This document shows, one piece after another, positions 15,981-25,968 of a DNA stretch of 46,269 nt. The DNA lies in NCBI GenBank assembly GCA_028702695.1, contig JAQVOH010000003.1:1-46269 (forward strand), written 5' to 3'. Each line of letters starts with the position of its first letter. The first letter of the stretch is position 1. Under the pieces are notes generated by a model. It was not told the origin of the DNA. It searched no databases and saw only the letters and a program-made list of their open reading frames with translations. This DNA comes from Desulfotomaculaceae bacterium (GTDB taxonomy: Bacteria > Bacillota > Desulfotomaculia > Desulfotomaculales > Pelotomaculaceae). A program made the position numbers and the translations under genes.

Positions 15981-17243
15981 CTATAGCACCTCCGTGGGAC
16001 CGGCAATGCGGCCCAATACTGCTGATGCCGCGGCAACGGCGGGATTGGAGAGGTAAACTTCACTCTCTGTGTGCCCCATCCGGCCAACAAAGTTACGGTT
16101 GGTGGTAGACACACAGCGTTCGCCACCCGCCAGAATGCCCATATGTCCACCCAGACAGGGCCCACAGGTGGGTGTGCTGACGGCGGCGCCGGCTTCGACC
16201 AATATTTCAAACAAACCTTCCCGCAGGGCCTGCAGGTATATTTCCTGGGTACCCGGGAAAATGATTAAACGCACGTTTTTATGCACCTTTTTGCCTTTTA
16301 TCACACTGGCCGCTTGTCTGAGGTCTTCCATGCGGCCGTTGGTGCAGGAACCGATGACCACCTGCTGGATCTCCACGTTCCCCACTTCGCTTAAGGGGCG
16401 GCTGTTTTCCGGCAGGTGGGGAAAGGCCACCTGGGGTTCAATGAGGGAGGCGTCGTAGCGGCGCACCTCTTTGTAACCGGCATCCGGGTCGCTCTGATAA
16501 AACTGGTACGGACGACGGCAGCGGCCCTCCACATAGGCGCGGGTTTTATCATCAGGCGCTACAATACCGTTCTTGCCGCCCGCCTCAATAGCCATATTGC
16601 ACATGGTGAAGCGACCGTCCATGGACAGCTTCTCGATGGCAGGACCGGCGAATTCCATCGCCTGATACCGCGCTCCGTCGACACCAATGTCCCCGATAAG
16701 GTAGAGGATCAAATCCTTGCCGCCCACCCAGGGCTGCAGTTCACCTTCAAACACAAATTTAATTGATTCAGGCACTTTCAGCCAGATTTCCCCCAGGGCC
16801 ATAGCCGCCGCCAGGTCAGTGCTGCCTACACCGGTGGAAAAGGCGCCCAGTGCGCCGTAGGTACAGGTGTGTGAATCAGCGCCGATAATCAGGTCGCCGG
16901 GGCCCACCAGCCCTTGCTCGGGCAGCAGGCAGTGCTCAATGCCCATGCGGCCAACTTCAAAGTAATTAGGCAGGCCGTGCTTTTTGGCAAACTCCCTCAG
17001 CACCGCAACCTGCTCAGCCGACTTGATATCCTTATTGGGGGTAAAGTGATCGGGAACCAGCGCTACCCGGTCCCGGTCGAAAACATCCTCCACCCCGATT
17101 TTTTCAAACTCCCTGATGGCAACCGGTGCTGTGATGTCATTGCCCAGTGCCAGATCAATGCGGGCGTTGATTATCTCTCCGGGAGAGACTCTCTTTTTGC
17201 CTGCGTGGGCAGCCAGGATTTTCTCGGTGATGGTCATCGGCAT
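15981..17243 (-). CDS. leuC: 3-isopropylmalate dehydratase, large subunit
   Basis: Aconitase-family [4Fe-4S] subunit of 420 aa. Cluster-binding cysteines are visible in [16 protein letters not shown] near residue 297 and [15 protein letters not shown] near 358-372, with [15 protein letters not shown] near 125. The ~420-residue form is the anaerobe/archaeal HacA/LeuC2 type rather than the ~470-residue enterobacterial one. It works with LeuD in leucine synthesis and, by inference, on citramalate in the isoleucine branch. The start is [10 protein letters not shown] behind an AGGGA site. Confidence 0.96.
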   Translation of the reverse strand: MPMTITEKILAAHAGKKRVSPGEIINARIDLALGNDITAPVAIREFEKIGVEDVFDRDRVALVPDHFTPNKDIKSAEQVAVLREFAKKHGLPNYFEVGRMGIEHCLLPEQGLVGPGDLIIGADSHTCTYGALGAFSTGVGSTDLAAAMALGEIWLKVPESIKFVFEGELQPWVGGKDLILYLIGDIGVDGARYQAMEFAGPAIEKLSMDGRFTMCNMAIEAGGKNGIVAPDDKTRAYVEGRCRRPYQFYQSDPDAGYKEVRRYDASLIEPQVAFPHLPENSRPLSEVGNVEIQQVVIGSCTNGRMEDLRQAASVIKGKKVHKNVRLIIFPGTQEIYLQALREGLFEILVEAGAAVSTPTCGPCLGGHMGILAGGERCVSTTNRNFVGRMGHTESEVYLSNPAVAAASAVLGRIAGPTEVL

Positions 17244-17277
17244 GCTGGTGTTTCCCTCCGTTCACTCATTAATAAGA

Positions 17278-17312
17278 TTTATAGATGTTTAAGCTTTAGC
17301 TGAACGAATTTA
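17278..17312. repeat. Dispersed hairpin repeat after leuA
   Basis: GATGTTTAAGCTTTAGCTGA followed by ACGAATTTA matches the sequence after argH (26655-26684, GATGTCCAGCTTTAGCTGG then ACGAATTCA) at most positions. Both touch or abut the stop codon of a minus-strand biosynthetic gene. The pairing AAGCTTTAGCT is weaker here than in the argH copy. Confidence 0.5.
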
Positions 17313-18848
17313 CTCCTGCTCCGCCTTTTTGTCCTGCTCCACTTCCCATACCAGTTTGTTCACGGCATTGACATAGGCCTTGGCGCTGGCTTCCAGGACG
17401 TCGGTGCTGATCCCGCGGCCCGTGTAAACCCGCTGGCCGTCGGTGGTAATCTTTAAGGTCACGTCACCCAGCGCGTCCTTGCCGGCGGTGATGGCGTTGA
17501 TGCCCCAGCTGATCATGGTACAGTTGATGCCGGTAGTCTTATCTACAGCCCGGCAGATGGCATCGACCGGTCCGTTGCCGCAAGCGGCTTCCTCCAGTCG
17601 CTGCTCATCCTTTAAAAGCCCGATGGTGGCGGTGGGCACGACCGTGGTGCCGCTGGAAATTTGCAGATAGTCGAGGGTGTAGGTATGCGGTACCAGTCGC
17701 ATTTCTTCCTCGACAATGGCCTCAATATCATCATCGGTGATGTCCGATTTTTTATCGGCCAGTTTTTTGAAGCGTTCAAAGGACTTGTTCAGCTCTTCAT
17801 CGGAAAGGGCGAAGCCCATGTCCTCCAGCCTCTGGCGAAAGGCGTGCCGGCCGGAGTGCTTGCCCATGACCAGGTTGCTCTTGGCTACCCCGACCATAGC
17901 CGGATTCATAATCTCATAGGTCGTGCGATCTTTCAGGACGCCGGCCTGGTGGATACCGGACTCGTGGGCAAAGGCGTTGTTGCCGACGATGGCTTTGTTG
18001 GACTGTACCTTCATACCGGTCAGCGTGCTGACCAGCCGGCTGGTACGGTAAATTTCCTCAGTGTGCACACCGGTGAAATGGTCAAACCTATCCTTTCTGG
18101 TATGAAGCGTCATCACCACTTCCTCCAGTGCGGCGTTGCCGGCTCTCTCTCCGATGCCGTTAATGGCGCCCTCTACCTGCCTGGCGCCGTTTAAAACGGC
18201 GGCCAAAGAGTTGGCGACAGCAAGGCCCAGGTCGTTATGGCAGTGCACGCTGACGACCACCCGGTCTATTCCGGGGACCTCGCGGCAGATGGTTTCGATA
18301 AAGCTGCCCCACTCCCCGGGAACGGCGTAGCCGACGGTATCCGGAATATTGATCACCGTTGCCCCGGCCTCAATGGCAGCGGCAATGATCTGGAATAAAA
18401 AGGCGGGTTCGGTACGGGATGCGTCCTCCGCCGAAAACTCAACGTCACCCGTATAGCCTTTGGCGCGCTTCACCGCAGCCACTGCCGCTTCCAGCACCTG
18501 CTCCCGGCTCATGCGCAGCTTATGTTTCATGTGAATATCCGAAGTAGCGATAAAGGTATGTATGCGGGCCTGTTCGGCATGGCGAACTGCCTCCCAGGCC
18601 CGGTCAATATCCTGGAAGTTGGTCCGGGCCAAGCCGGCTACCGTTACACCCTTTACTGCACGGGCTACGGCGCGGACTGCCTCAAAGTCGCCGGGCGAGG
18701 AGATGGGAAAACCGGCCTCGATGATGTCCACGCCAAGCTTGGCCAGTTGCCTGGCTATTTGAACTTTTTCACCAATGTTGAGGCTCACACCAGGGGATTG
18801 TTCCCCGTCTCTCAAGGTAGTGTCAAAAATGTAGACTCTGTGGCTCAT
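17310..18848 (-). CDS. leuA: 2-isopropylmalate synthase
   Basis: First committed step of leucine synthesis: 2-oxoisovalerate plus acetyl-CoA. 512 aa, with [20 protein letters not shown] at the start, the metal-binding [15 protein letters not shown] near 200 and [17 protein letters not shown] near 232. The C-terminal regulatory domain from about residue 390 ([20 protein letters not shown]) is the site of leucine feedback in the family. The ATG at 18848 follows TTGGAGGATAT. Heads the leuA-leuC-leuD-leuB-cimA stretch, 79 bases downstream of the first-copy acetolactate synthase gene. Confidence 0.97.
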   Translation of the reverse strand: MSHRVYIFDTTLRDGEQSPGVSLNIGEKVQIARQLAKLGVDIIEAGFPISSPGDFEAVRAVARAVKGVTVAGLARTNFQDIDRAWEAVRHAEQARIHTFIATSDIHMKHKLRMSREQVLEAAVAAVKRAKGYTGDVEFSAEDASRTEPAFLFQIIAAAIEAGATVINIPDTVGYAVPGEWGSFIETICREVPGIDRVVVSVHCHNDLGLAVANSLAAVLNGARQVEGAINGIGERAGNAALEEVVMTLHTRKDRFDHFTGVHTEEIYRTSRLVSTLTGMKVQSNKAIVGNNAFAHESGIHQAGVLKDRTTYEIMNPAMVGVAKSNLVMGKHSGRHAFRQRLEDMGFALSDEELNKSFERFKKLADKKSDITDDDIEAIVEEEMRLVPHTYTLDYLQISSGTTVVPTATIGLLKDEQRLEEAACGNGPVDAICRAVDKTTGINCTMISWGINAITAGKDALGDVTLKITTDGQRVYTGRGISTDVLEASAKAYVNAVNKLVWEVEQDKKAEQE

Positions 18849-18926
18849 ATATCCTCCAATTTGGTAAGTCAGTCGTCAGACATTGGTTGCCTATATACTA
18901 TATTCCTTTTGGGTCGTTTTGCATTT

Positions 18927-20588
18927 TCAGTCTATTGCTTCGCTGATGGTAGAACCGCTTAAGATCATCGGCATGACGTTTTCATTCGGGTCAATCATGC
19001 AGTTAATAATTACCGAAGTAGGGGAGGCCAGAACCTGCGGCAGGATTTCTTCCAGCTGTTCCTCCGTGGTAACGGTGTGGCCTTCCATCCCGTAGATTTT
19101 GGCAAGTTCGGCAAAATCGGGGTTAAACTGCAGGTCTGCTGAGATATATCTTTTATCGTAGTAAAACTCCTGCAGCTGGCGCACCATCCCTAACCTGTGG
19201 TTGTTAAGGATGAATATTTTCAGATTGAGAAGCTGTTCGGCAGCAGTACCCAGTTCCTGCATGGTCATCTGGAAACCACCATCACCGATGATCACAATGA
19301 CATCCTTGTCCGGGGCGCCTAACTTGGCGCCGACCGCCGCAGGCAGACAGAAGCCCATAGCTCCCAGGCCGCCTGAAGACAAAAAACTGCGTGGCTCCGC
19401 AAAGCGAAGGTACTGGGCCGCCCACATCTGGTGCTGCCCCACATCGGTAACGACTATGGCGCTGTCATCTTTTAGTTCGTTAAGCTTTTCAAGAATAAAC
19501 TGAGGCTTTAAAAGGCCGTCGCGAGAGTATTGCAAAGGGTATTCCTTTTTGAGCTCCTGAACCCGCTTGACCCAGGGAGTGTTGTCCTTGATTTCTAAAA
19601 GTGGCTGGATCGCCCTCAATACATTTTTAACATCTCCCACAATGGGCAGATGGATGCGAAGGTTCTTGCCAATTTCAGCCGGGTCTATATCGACATGGAT
19701 GATCTTGGCTGTAGGCGCGAAACCGCTTATCTTGGCTACCACCCGGTCGTCAAAACGGGCTCCCACGGCAATCAGACAATCACACTCTGTTACCGCCTGG
19801 TTAGCATAGCGGGTTCCGTGCAGCCCCAGCATACCAAGGCAAAGGGGGTGTTTGCCAGGAAAGCAACCCAAACCCATCAGGGTATGGGTCACCGGGGCTG
19901 AGATGGTTTCAGCAAGCTGCAGCAGTTCCGGAGCGGCTCCTGAGATCCTAATCCCCCCGCCGGCATATATGACCGGCCGCTCAGCCTTCATGATCAGCCT
20001 GGCCGCCTGCTGGACCATCGAAGTGTGCCCCTTATAAGTGGGCTTATAGCCGGAAAGCTCGATCGTCTTGGGATAAATAAATTCAATCATGGCCTCTGCC
20101 ACATCTTTAGGCAGGTCGATCAGGACTGGTCCCGGACGGCCGGTAGCTGCAATATGAAAGGCCTTTTTGACAATGGCAGGCAGCTGTTCAGGTTCTTTGA
20201 CCAGGTAATTATGCTTGGTAATGGGCAGGGTGATGCCGGTTATGTCCACCTCCTGGAAAGCGTCCGTACCCACCTGGGTGGTCGCTACCTGGCCTGTGAT
20301 TACCACCATGGGAACTGAGTCCATATAGGCGTTGGCGATACCGGTAATCAGATTGGTGGCGCCTGGTCCGGATGTGGCCATACAGACGCCAACCTTGCCG
20401 GTGACCCTGGCATACCCGTCCGCAGCATGAGCAGCGCCCTGTTCGTGCCGGACCAGGACGTGTTTAATGGAAGTATTGTTCAAGGCGTCATATACGGGCA
20501 GGATTGCTCCCCCCGGGTAACCGAAAATCATCTCGACACCTTCCTGTTCCAGACAGCGGACCAGCGCCTCCGCCACAGTGATTTCCAC
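18927..20588 (-). CDS. ilvB: Acetolactate synthase large subunit (copy 1)
   Basis: ThDP-dependent enzyme forming acetolactate or acetohydroxybutyrate. It shows MIFGYPGGAILPVYDAL, the activating glutamate in [37 protein letters not shown], and the ThDP-binding IIGDGGFQMTMQELGTAAEQ ending in LNNHRLGMVRQ. The frame is open from an ATG at 20615, but GTG at 20588 has GGGGTGAG 6 bases ahead and gives the family-typical start MEITVAEALVRC (553 aa), so I prefer it. A second catalytic copy (22375-24042) lies on the other side of ilvN-ilvC. Both keep all catalytic residues. Confidence 0.95.
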   Translation of the reverse strand: MEITVAEALVRCLEQEGVEMIFGYPGGAILPVYDALNNTSIKHVLVRHEQGAAHAADGYARVTGKVGVCMATSGPGATNLITGIANAYMDSVPMVVITGQVATTQVGTDAFQEVDITGITLPITKHNYLVKEPEQLPAIVKKAFHIAATGRPGPVLIDLPKDVAEAMIEFIYPKTIELSGYKPTYKGHTSMVQQAARLIMKAERPVIYAGGGIRISGAAPELLQLAETISAPVTHTLMGLGCFPGKHPLCLGMLGLHGTRYANQAVTECDCLIAVGARFDDRVVAKISGFAPTAKIIHVDIDPAEIGKNLRIHLPIVGDVKNVLRAIQPLLEIKDNTPWVKRVQELKKEYPLQYSRDGLLKPQFILEKLNELKDDSAIVVTDVGQHQMWAAQYLRFAEPRSFLSSGGLGAMGFCLPAAVGAKLGAPDKDVIVIIGDGGFQMTMQELGTAAEQLLNLKIFILNNHRLGMVRQLQEFYYDKRYISADLQFNPDFAELAKIYGMEGHTVTTEEQLEEILPQVLASPTSVIINCMIDPNENVMPMILSGSTISEAID

Positions 20589-20642
20589 AGCCAACTCACC
20601 CCATTCAAAATGCAAATTTATATTTCATATCAAAGATCAAAC

Positions 20643-20676
20643 ATTCCCACGTCCCACTTCTCACATCTCACTTCTA
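20643..20676. repeat. Heptad repeat array (short)
   Basis: On the minus strand the gap between ilvC and ilvB copy 1 reads as consecutive 7-mers: TAGAAG, TGAGATG, TGAGAAG, TGGGACG, TGGGAAT. The same heptad family makes a longer array at 22318-22373. Confidence 0.6.
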
Positions 20677-21666
20677 TTTTTTAAGCCAGGGCATCATGGA
20701 ACGAAGTTTTGCTCCGACTTTTTCAACCTGCAGCTCTTTTTCCTGCCTGGCAATAGCTTTAAAAGACGGGCAACCGGCACTGTTTTCCAGGATCCATTTT
20801 CTGGCAAACTCGCCGTTTTGAATCTCGGCAAGGACCTTCTTCATTTCCTTGCGTGTTTCATCAGTGATCAGGCGGGGGCCGGTCATGTAGTCACCGTATT
20901 CGGCGGTGTTGCTGATCGAATAGCGCATCATATTGAGACCACCATCGTTAATCAAATCGACAATTAATTTCATCTCGTGAATGCACTCGAAGTAGGCCAT
21001 TTCAGGGGCATAGCCTGCCTCTACCAAAGTATCGAAACCGGCTTTCATCAAGGCAGTGACGCCGCCGCATAGCACGGCCTGCTCACCAAATAGGTCAGTC
21101 TCGGTTTCTTCCTTAAAAGTGGTCTCAAAGACACCTGCCCGTGTTCCGCCGATACCCTTGGCGTAGGCCAGACCGAGATCTTTGGCTTTGCCTGTATAAT
21201 CCTGGTGAACCGCAACCAGAGAGGGGACTCCTTTGCCTTCTACATACATGCGGCGAACCATGTGGCCAGGGCCCTTCGGTGCGACCATGAACACATCTAT
21301 ATTAGCCGGGGGCACAATCTGGTCAAAGTGGATGTTAAAGCCGTGGGAGAACATCAGGGCGTTGCCTTCTTTGAGATAAGGCGCGATCTGCTCCCGGTAA
21401 ATCTTGGCCTGAAGTTCGTCTGGCAGCAGTATTTGGATAATATCAGCCTGTTCTGCTGCTTCGGGCACGGTCATCACCTTCAGCCCGTCGGTCTCGGCCT
21501 GTTGCCAGCTGGGCCGACCCTTACGCAGGCCGACGATAACGTCTACTCCACTCTCTTTGAGATTCTGAGCCTGGGCATGTCCCTGGCTACCGTAACCCAT
21601 AATCGCAACTTTTTTACCCTTTAGTAAACCTAGATCCGCATCCTCATCATGATAAACTACTACCAT
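20674..21666 (-). CDS. ilvC: Ketol-acid reductoisomerase
   Basis: NADPH-dependent isomerisation/reduction of acetolactate and acetohydroxybutyrate. 330 aa class I enzyme: the Rossmann motif [20 protein letters not shown] is near 24-43, [12 protein letters not shown] near 130, and the knotted C-terminal domain has [19 protein letters not shown] with metal ligands near 185-200. [10 protein letters not shown] follows the second beta strand, consistent with NADPH preference. The start overlaps the ilvN stop by one base (TAATG), so translation is coupled. Confidence 0.97.
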   Translation of the reverse strand: MVVVYHDEDADLGLLKGKKVAIMGYGSQGHAQAQNLKESGVDVIVGLRKGRPSWQQAETDGLKVMTVPEAAEQADIIQILLPDELQAKIYREQIAPYLKEGNALMFSHGFNIHFDQIVPPANIDVFMVAPKGPGHMVRRMYVEGKGVPSLVAVHQDYTGKAKDLGLAYAKGIGGTRAGVFETTFKEETETDLFGEQAVLCGGVTALMKAGFDTLVEAGYAPEMAYFECIHEMKLIVDLINDGGLNMMRYSISNTAEYGDYMTGPRLITDETRKEMKKVLAEIQNGEFARKWILENSAGCPSFKAIARQEKELQVEKVGAKLRSMMPWLKK

Positions 21667-22187
21667 TATTTAACATCCTCCTCTTTTTGGCTGTTATTTT
21701 TAGCACTGTTCTTTACGCCTCGCAGCATGGCGATTTTCCCAGTACGAACCAGTTCCTTGATCCCAAACGGGCGCAATGAAAGTTCAATAGCATCTATTTT
21801 GCCTTCGTCACCGGTTACCTCTATCGTGAGGGTTTTAGGTCCCACGTCGACGATGCGCGCCCGAAAAATGTCCACCAGTTGCATGATTTCAGCACGGGCC
21901 GAAGGCTCGGCGTGCACCTTGATCATCACCAGTTCCCGGTCTACATAGGCGTTGCGCGTGATGTCACTGATTTTAATGACGTCTATCAGCTTGTGCAGCT
22001 GTTTGGCAACCTGCTCCACGACCATATCGTCGCCTTCCACAATGATCGTCATTCTTGAAACACGCGGGTTTTCTGTCCTGCCAACCGCCAGGCTGTCAAT
22101 GTTAAAACCTCGCCGACTGAAAAGACCGGCCACCCGGGTCAATACCCCCGGGTTGTTCTCCACCGTCACCGCCAAGGTGTGCCTCAT
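21666..22187 (-). CDS. ilvN: Acetolactate synthase small (regulatory) subunit
   Basis: A 173-residue protein of the long small-subunit type (often called IlvH). The N-terminal ACT domain starts [20 protein letters not shown] and [13 protein letters not shown]; the ACT-like C-terminal domain is typical ([20 protein letters not shown]). It gives valine sensitivity and full activity to the large subunit. It lies between the two large-subunit genes and could serve either. A 187-bp repeat-bearing gap separates it from ilvB copy 2. Confidence 0.95.
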   Translation of the reverse strand: MRHTLAVTVENNPGVLTRVAGLFSRRGFNIDSLAVGRTENPRVSRMTIIVEGDDMVVEQVAKQLHKLIDVIKISDITRNAYVDRELVMIKVHAEPSARAEIMQLVDIFRARIVDVGPKTLTIEVTGDEGKIDAIELSLRPFGIKELVRTGKIAMLRGVKNSAKNNSQKEEDVK

Positions 22188-22202
22188 CCTTCTACCCCCC
22201 TT

Positions 22203-22374
22203 ATATGGTCGTGGGACATGGGTCGTGACGTAGCAGTTTAAGGGATTTCTACTGCATTCCTCTGGGGCTGTGCGAATGAAGCAACCTGCGATACATATTA
22301 ATTCGCTCCCAGATTATCTCCCTACGTCACAAGTCTCATTTCTCACTTCTAACGTCTCACATCTCACTTCTCAA
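22203..22374. repeat. Heptad array element with inverted ends and a dispersed palindrome remnant
   Basis: From 22318 to 22373 the plus strand reads as eight consecutive 7-mers of the pattern (c/t)NTCTCA, e.g. AGTCTCA, TTTCTCA, CGTCTCA, CATCTCA, CTTCTCA. The same heptad family appears inverted at the other end (TGGGACA, TGGGTCG, TGACGTA, 22212-22232); GTGACGTAG at the left pairs with CTACGTCAC at the right. Between them lies a copy of the dispersed repeat seen at 6228 (ACTGCATTCCTCTGGGGCTG, then TGCGAATGAA), here with its palindrome interrupted. No gene fits the gap. Confidence 0.6.
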
Positions 22375-24042
22375 CTACCCCAGCATCTTGCCAATGGAAC
22401 CTCCCGGGGGGACCATTGGCATTACGTTTTCTTCCCTGTCCACGACGAAATCTATCATCACCGGCTTACTGGAACGAATGGCCTGTTCTAAGGCCGGGGC
22501 CACCTCAACCGGTTTGGTCACCCTAATTCCCTCAGCTCCGTAAGCCTCGGCCAGCTTGACAAAGTCCGGGTTGGACAATTCTGTCTGGGAGTAGCGGCGG
22601 TTGTAGAAAAGTTCCTGCCACTGCCTGACCATGCCCAAGACTCCGTTGTCCAGGATCGCAACATTGACCGGCAGTTCGTAATTTACGGCCGTGCAAAGCT
22701 CCTGGATATTCATCTGGATGCTGCCGTCACCGGCAATATCAAAGACCACCTCGTCCGGACAACCCACCTGGACGCCGATAGCGGCAGGCAGACCGAACCC
22801 CATAGTGCCCAGACCGCCGGAGGTAATGAAAGAACGGGGCTTGGTAAAGGAGTAATACTGGGCAGTCCACATCTGGTGCTGTCCCACCTCGGTCGTCACC
22901 CGGGCAGCGCCTTCGGTAATGTTGTAAATTTCCCTAATGATCGACTGTGGCTTTAGCCTTCCATTGTCACAGTAGCTCAGGGGATATTCCTTCTTCCAGG
23001 CCTGGATTCTGTCCCGCCAAGCCTCCCTCAGACCAGGCTGGAGAACTTCCAGCAGCTGGCACAGGACCCTTTTAACATCCCCCACAATGGGAATGTCCAC
23101 TCGCACATTTTTCCCAATTTCAGCCGGGTCTATGTCAATGTGGATGATTTTGGCCTCCGGGGCGAAAGTCTCCAATTTACCGGTAACACGGTCGTCAAAA
23201 CGAGCGCCTATGGCAATCAGGAGGTCACACTCACAAACAGCATAGTTGGCATACTTGGTCCCGTGCATACCCAGCATACCCAGCGAAAGCGGGTGATTGC
23301 CCGGAAAGCCCCCCATCCCCAGTAAGGTATTGCAAACTGGCGCCATCAGTAGTTCAGCCAACGCTAAGAGCTCCTTATGCGCCCCGGATATAACCACGCC
23401 GCCACCGGCGTAAATGACCGGGCGCATTGATGCCGCAATAGCCCTGGCTGCTTCCAGCACCAGGCCGAGATCTCCATCTTTTACCGAACTGTAGCCCGGC
23501 AGTTGCATTTCACCGGGTATTTCATAATTGATTACCTCGGAAGAAACGTCCTTGGGCATATCGATTAGCACCGGGCCGGGCCTGCCGGTGGTGGCCAGAT
23601 GAAATGCCTCCTTGACAATCCGCCCCAGCTCGGAAGGGTCCTCCACCAGGTAGCTGTGTTTGGTAATGGGCAGGGTGATACCTGTAATATCTGCCTCCTG
23701 AAAGGAGTCCCGGCCTAAAAGAGCGCGGGAGACCTGTCCGGTAATAGCCACCATCGGAACCGAATCCATGTAGGCATTGGCTATGCCGGTCACCAGATTG
23801 GTAGCTCCGGGGCCTGAAGTAGCCAGGCACACACCTGGCCGTCCGGTGGCACGGGCATAGCCGTCAGCCGCATGGGCGGCTCCCTGCTCATGTCTGGTCA
23901 GGATATGCCTGATGTCGGAATCATAAAGCGCGTCATAAATTGGCAGGGCCTGGCCGCCGGGGTAGCCAAATATAGTATCCACACCTTCAGCTTGTAAGCT
24001 TTTCAACAGGATCTCCGCCCCGGATAATTTCACTCCACCCAC
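22375..24042 (-). CDS. ilvB: Acetolactate synthase large subunit (copy 2)
   Basis: A 555-aa ThDP enzyme with the same motifs as copy 1 ([68 protein letters not shown]) but clearly diverged, so not a recent duplication. It starts at a GTG (24042) with GGGAGGA 6 bases ahead. It is the second gene after the T-box leader, behind ilvE and a terminator-like hairpin, and directly ahead of ilvN-ilvC. This is the arrangement expected of the main biosynthetic AHAS; copy 1 may be an isozyme. Confidence 0.94.
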   Translation of the reverse strand: MGGVKLSGAEILLKSLQAEGVDTIFGYPGGQALPIYDALYDSDIRHILTRHEQGAAHAADGYARATGRPGVCLATSGPGATNLVTGIANAYMDSVPMVAITGQVSRALLGRDSFQEADITGITLPITKHSYLVEDPSELGRIVKEAFHLATTGRPGPVLIDMPKDVSSEVINYEIPGEMQLPGYSSVKDGDLGLVLEAARAIAASMRPVIYAGGGVVISGAHKELLALAELLMAPVCNTLLGMGGFPGNHPLSLGMLGMHGTKYANYAVCECDLLIAIGARFDDRVTGKLETFAPEAKIIHIDIDPAEIGKNVRVDIPIVGDVKRVLCQLLEVLQPGLREAWRDRIQAWKKEYPLSYCDNGRLKPQSIIREIYNITEGAARVTTEVGQHQMWTAQYYSFTKPRSFITSGGLGTMGFGLPAAIGVQVGCPDEVVFDIAGDGSIQMNIQELCTAVNYELPVNVAILDNGVLGMVRQWQELFYNRRYSQTELSNPDFVKLAEAYGAEGIRVTKPVEVAPALEQAIRSSKPVMIDFVVDREENVMPMVPPGGSIGKMLG

Positions 24043-24095
24043 AGTTAATCCTCCCGGTCATCATTCATAGTAAGAAGTCAATTAAGCAATAAAAC

Positions 24096-24116
24096 AGGCC
24101 GGAACACGGCCGGCCT
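24096..24116 (-). terminator. Terminator-like hairpin between ilvE and ilvB copy 2
   Basis: AGGCCGG and CCGGCCT make a perfect 7-bp GC-rich stem with a 7-base loop. On the minus strand it is followed by GTTTTATTG. If it works, ilvE is partly uncoupled from the downstream genes. Confidence 0.5.
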
Positions 24117-24146
24117 TTAGCGCCCGTTTTAAATTATTTATTATTA

Positions 24147-25028
24147 TTATTTCTTTTCCTGAGCAATCAGGGGGCCATCCACCTTGGTCAGTTCATGAAA
24201 AGCAGCCCTCAATTCCTTGAACATGGCGCCGGGTTGGCCGTCCCCAATAAGTCGCCCGTCAACCTGGACGGTTGGGATAAGCTCGGCGGCGGTACCGGTC
24301 AAGAAAACCTCGTCGGCAGTGTAAACATCATACATGGTAAACACTTTTTCCTCAACCGTAATGTTTCGCTGCCTGGCCAGCTCCATCACCGTATTGCGGG
24401 TAATCCCTTCCAGTAGTCCCACATGGAGTGCGGGAGTAATAAGCACGTCCTTTTTAACCAGGAAAATATTGTCTCCTGTTGCTTCAGCCACATAACCCTC
24501 CTGGTTGAGCATAATGGCCTCGGGGACACCGGCCTGGGCAGCCTCTATCTTGGCGTAGATGTTGTTTAGGTAGTTTAACGATTTCACACGGGGAATACAG
24601 GCCGTAGGTATATTGCGACGGGTTGCCACAGTAATCACCGACAGCCCTTTTTCATACAACTCTTCGGGGTACAGAGTAATAGTAGCAGCTATACAGAAAA
24701 CAAAGGCTTTGGGGCATTTGCGGGGATCTAGACCCAGGTCGCCAACACCCCTGGTCACCACCAGGCGGATATAGGCGTCACTCAGCCCGTTACGCCGCAG
24801 GGTCTCAAGCACAATCTCCTTCATTTCCTCCTTGGTAACAGGAATTTCTAAAGCCATAGCTCTTGCCCCGTCATAAAGCCGGTCCAGGTGATCACCCAGT
24901 TTGAAAACCCGTCCATAGTAGGCGCGGATCCCTTCAAACACCCCGTCACCATACAATAGACCGTGGTCAAAAACCGAAACTACAGCCTTCTCCTCTGGTA
25001 CAAACTCGCCGTTAAGGTAAATAATCAT
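24147..25028 (-). CDS. ilvE: Branched-chain amino acid aminotransferase
   Basis: PLP fold-type IV enzyme performing the last transamination to Leu, Ile and Val. It shows YGDGVFEGIRAYYG near residue 28, RLVVTRGVGDLGLDPRKCPK near 90-109, the PLP lysine in IPRVKSLNYLNNIYAKIEAA near 150, and the cofactor loop EATGDNIFLVKKD near 185. The frame is open to a TTG-type start further up, but ATG at 25028 (MIIYLNGEFV) has GGGGGAG 8 bases ahead and gives the normal ~293-aa length. It is the first gene behind the T-box leader. Confidence 0.95.
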   Translation of the reverse strand: MIIYLNGEFVPEEKAVVSVFDHGLLYGDGVFEGIRAYYGRVFKLGDHLDRLYDGARAMALEIPVTKEEMKEIVLETLRRNGLSDAYIRLVVTRGVGDLGLDPRKCPKAFVFCIAATITLYPEELYEKGLSVITVATRRNIPTACIPRVKSLNYLNNIYAKIEAAQAGVPEAIMLNQEGYVAEATGDNIFLVKKDVLITPALHVGLLEGITRNTVMELARQRNITVEEKVFTMYDVYTADEVFLTGTAAELIPTVQVDGRLIGDGQPGAMFKELRAAFHELTKVDGPLIAQEKK

Positions 25029-25104
25029 GGTATCCACTCCCCCATATAAATTCATTATGTTTAATAATGACGACTTTTGCCTCTTTAATATTAAGATTAT
25101 TTGA

Positions 25105-25400
25105 GAAATAAAACAACCCCTCTCCCCGGCAGCTTCTATACTGCCAGGGACGAGGGGTTAAAAAAACCCGCGCGGTACCACCCTGCTTGCCCTCGCCAAC
25201 GACGAAGGCCTCTTAATGTGCTTAACAAGCACGGCTTCTTAACGGGCGCCATCCCGGCCCAGCTTACTGAATTCTTTCAGCCGGCGGCTCCAGGGTGATT
25301 TTTAAGTCTTACACATAGGCGCCGGTTTTCAGCTACCCCAGCTCTCTGCCGCCATGTTACTAAGCTTTAGTCCCCTTCACAGCCTTTACCAAATTGAATT
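25105..25400 (-). promoter_or_regulatory. T-box leader of the branched-chain cluster, probable Ile (AUC) specifier
   Basis: The minus strand carries the T-box sequence AGGGTGGTACCGCG at about 25173-25186. It is followed by a long intrinsic terminator (AACCCCTCGTCCCTGGCAG pairing with GCTGCCGGGGAGAGGGGTT, then GTTTTATTT). Upstream, the Stem I region contains AGAGAGCTGGGG and ends in AAAATCACCCTGGAGC. The triplet just before ACCCTGGAG is ATC, the usual specifier position, which reads isoleucine. Uncharged tRNA-Ile would therefore favour antitermination into ilvE and beyond. The codon assignment rests on motif position and was not folded by computer. Confidence 0.88.
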
Positions 25401-25408
25401 TATAATCC

Positions 25409-25437
25409 AGTATATATAAACTCCCAATATGTGTCAA
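25409..25437 (-). promoter_or_regulatory. SigA-type promoter of the T-box leader
   Basis: Minus-strand TTGACA (25432-25437) and TATACT (25409-25414) are separated by exactly 17 bp. Initiation is expected near 25402, at the beginning of the T-box leader. Confidence 0.8.
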
Positions 25438-25587
25438 GGAGTATTTTTCTTTGCCGGCGCAGGTCTGTGCTGGTGTCATAACCTGTAACTTATATAGTGC
25501 ATGAAAAATTTAGCTTCAGAGGAGAAGGTAACCACATTTATCCTTTATTCATATATATATAGCAAATGAATATTGGGAGGAATTCCT

Positions 25588-25941
25588 ATGGATGCGACTA
25601 AAGAAGGCCTTGTTGGAGGTATGACCGGCGGTATGATGGACGATATGATGTGTCCACGTGACCCCCGTGAAATTCTTTGCAGGCTCATACAGAGTGAACA
25701 AATGGAAATACCCATCTATAACCGGCTTGCCCAGACTGCGCCAAGTGCCTGCCTCAGGCAAATGTTTGCACAAGCGGCTACGGAGGAAGCCATGAAGGTG
25801 CAAAGATTATGTGACCTGGCAGGAGAGTATGGCTTTGCCCCTATTGCTCCGGGAATGGGCGCCGGTCCGGGTCACATGGTAAATCCCCCCGGCGGCCCGC
25901 CGCTATTTTATAGCGAAGGAGAACAAACTGACAAAAAATAG
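25588..25941 (+). CDS. Ferritin-like helical protein, possibly spore-coat related
   Basis: A 117-aa protein starting at ATG 25588 behind GGGAGG. A Met/Gly-rich N-terminus (GGMTGGMMDDMM, with one Cys) leads into two amphipathic helices, REILCRLIQSEQMEIPIYNR and FAQAATEEAMKVQRLCDLAGEY. Their spacing of E residues resembles ferritin-like or coat-protein helix pairs, but only half a four-helix bundle is present, so dimerisation with itself or the next protein is possible. The C-terminus is Gly/Pro/Met-rich. It is 27 bases from the next gene in the same direction, with a good ribosome site, so the pair is an operon. About 150 bases between the divergent ilvE promoter and this start hold its promoter, which I cannot define. 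Confidence 0.6.
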   Translation: MDATKEGLVGGMTGGMMDDMMCPRDPREILCRLIQSEQMEIPIYNRLAQTAPSACLRQMFAQAATEEAMKVQRLCDLAGEYGFAPIAPGMGAGPGHMVNPPGGPPLFYSEGEQTDKK

Positions 25942-25968
25942 ACATAAGTAAAGGAGGTTTGAAAAATC

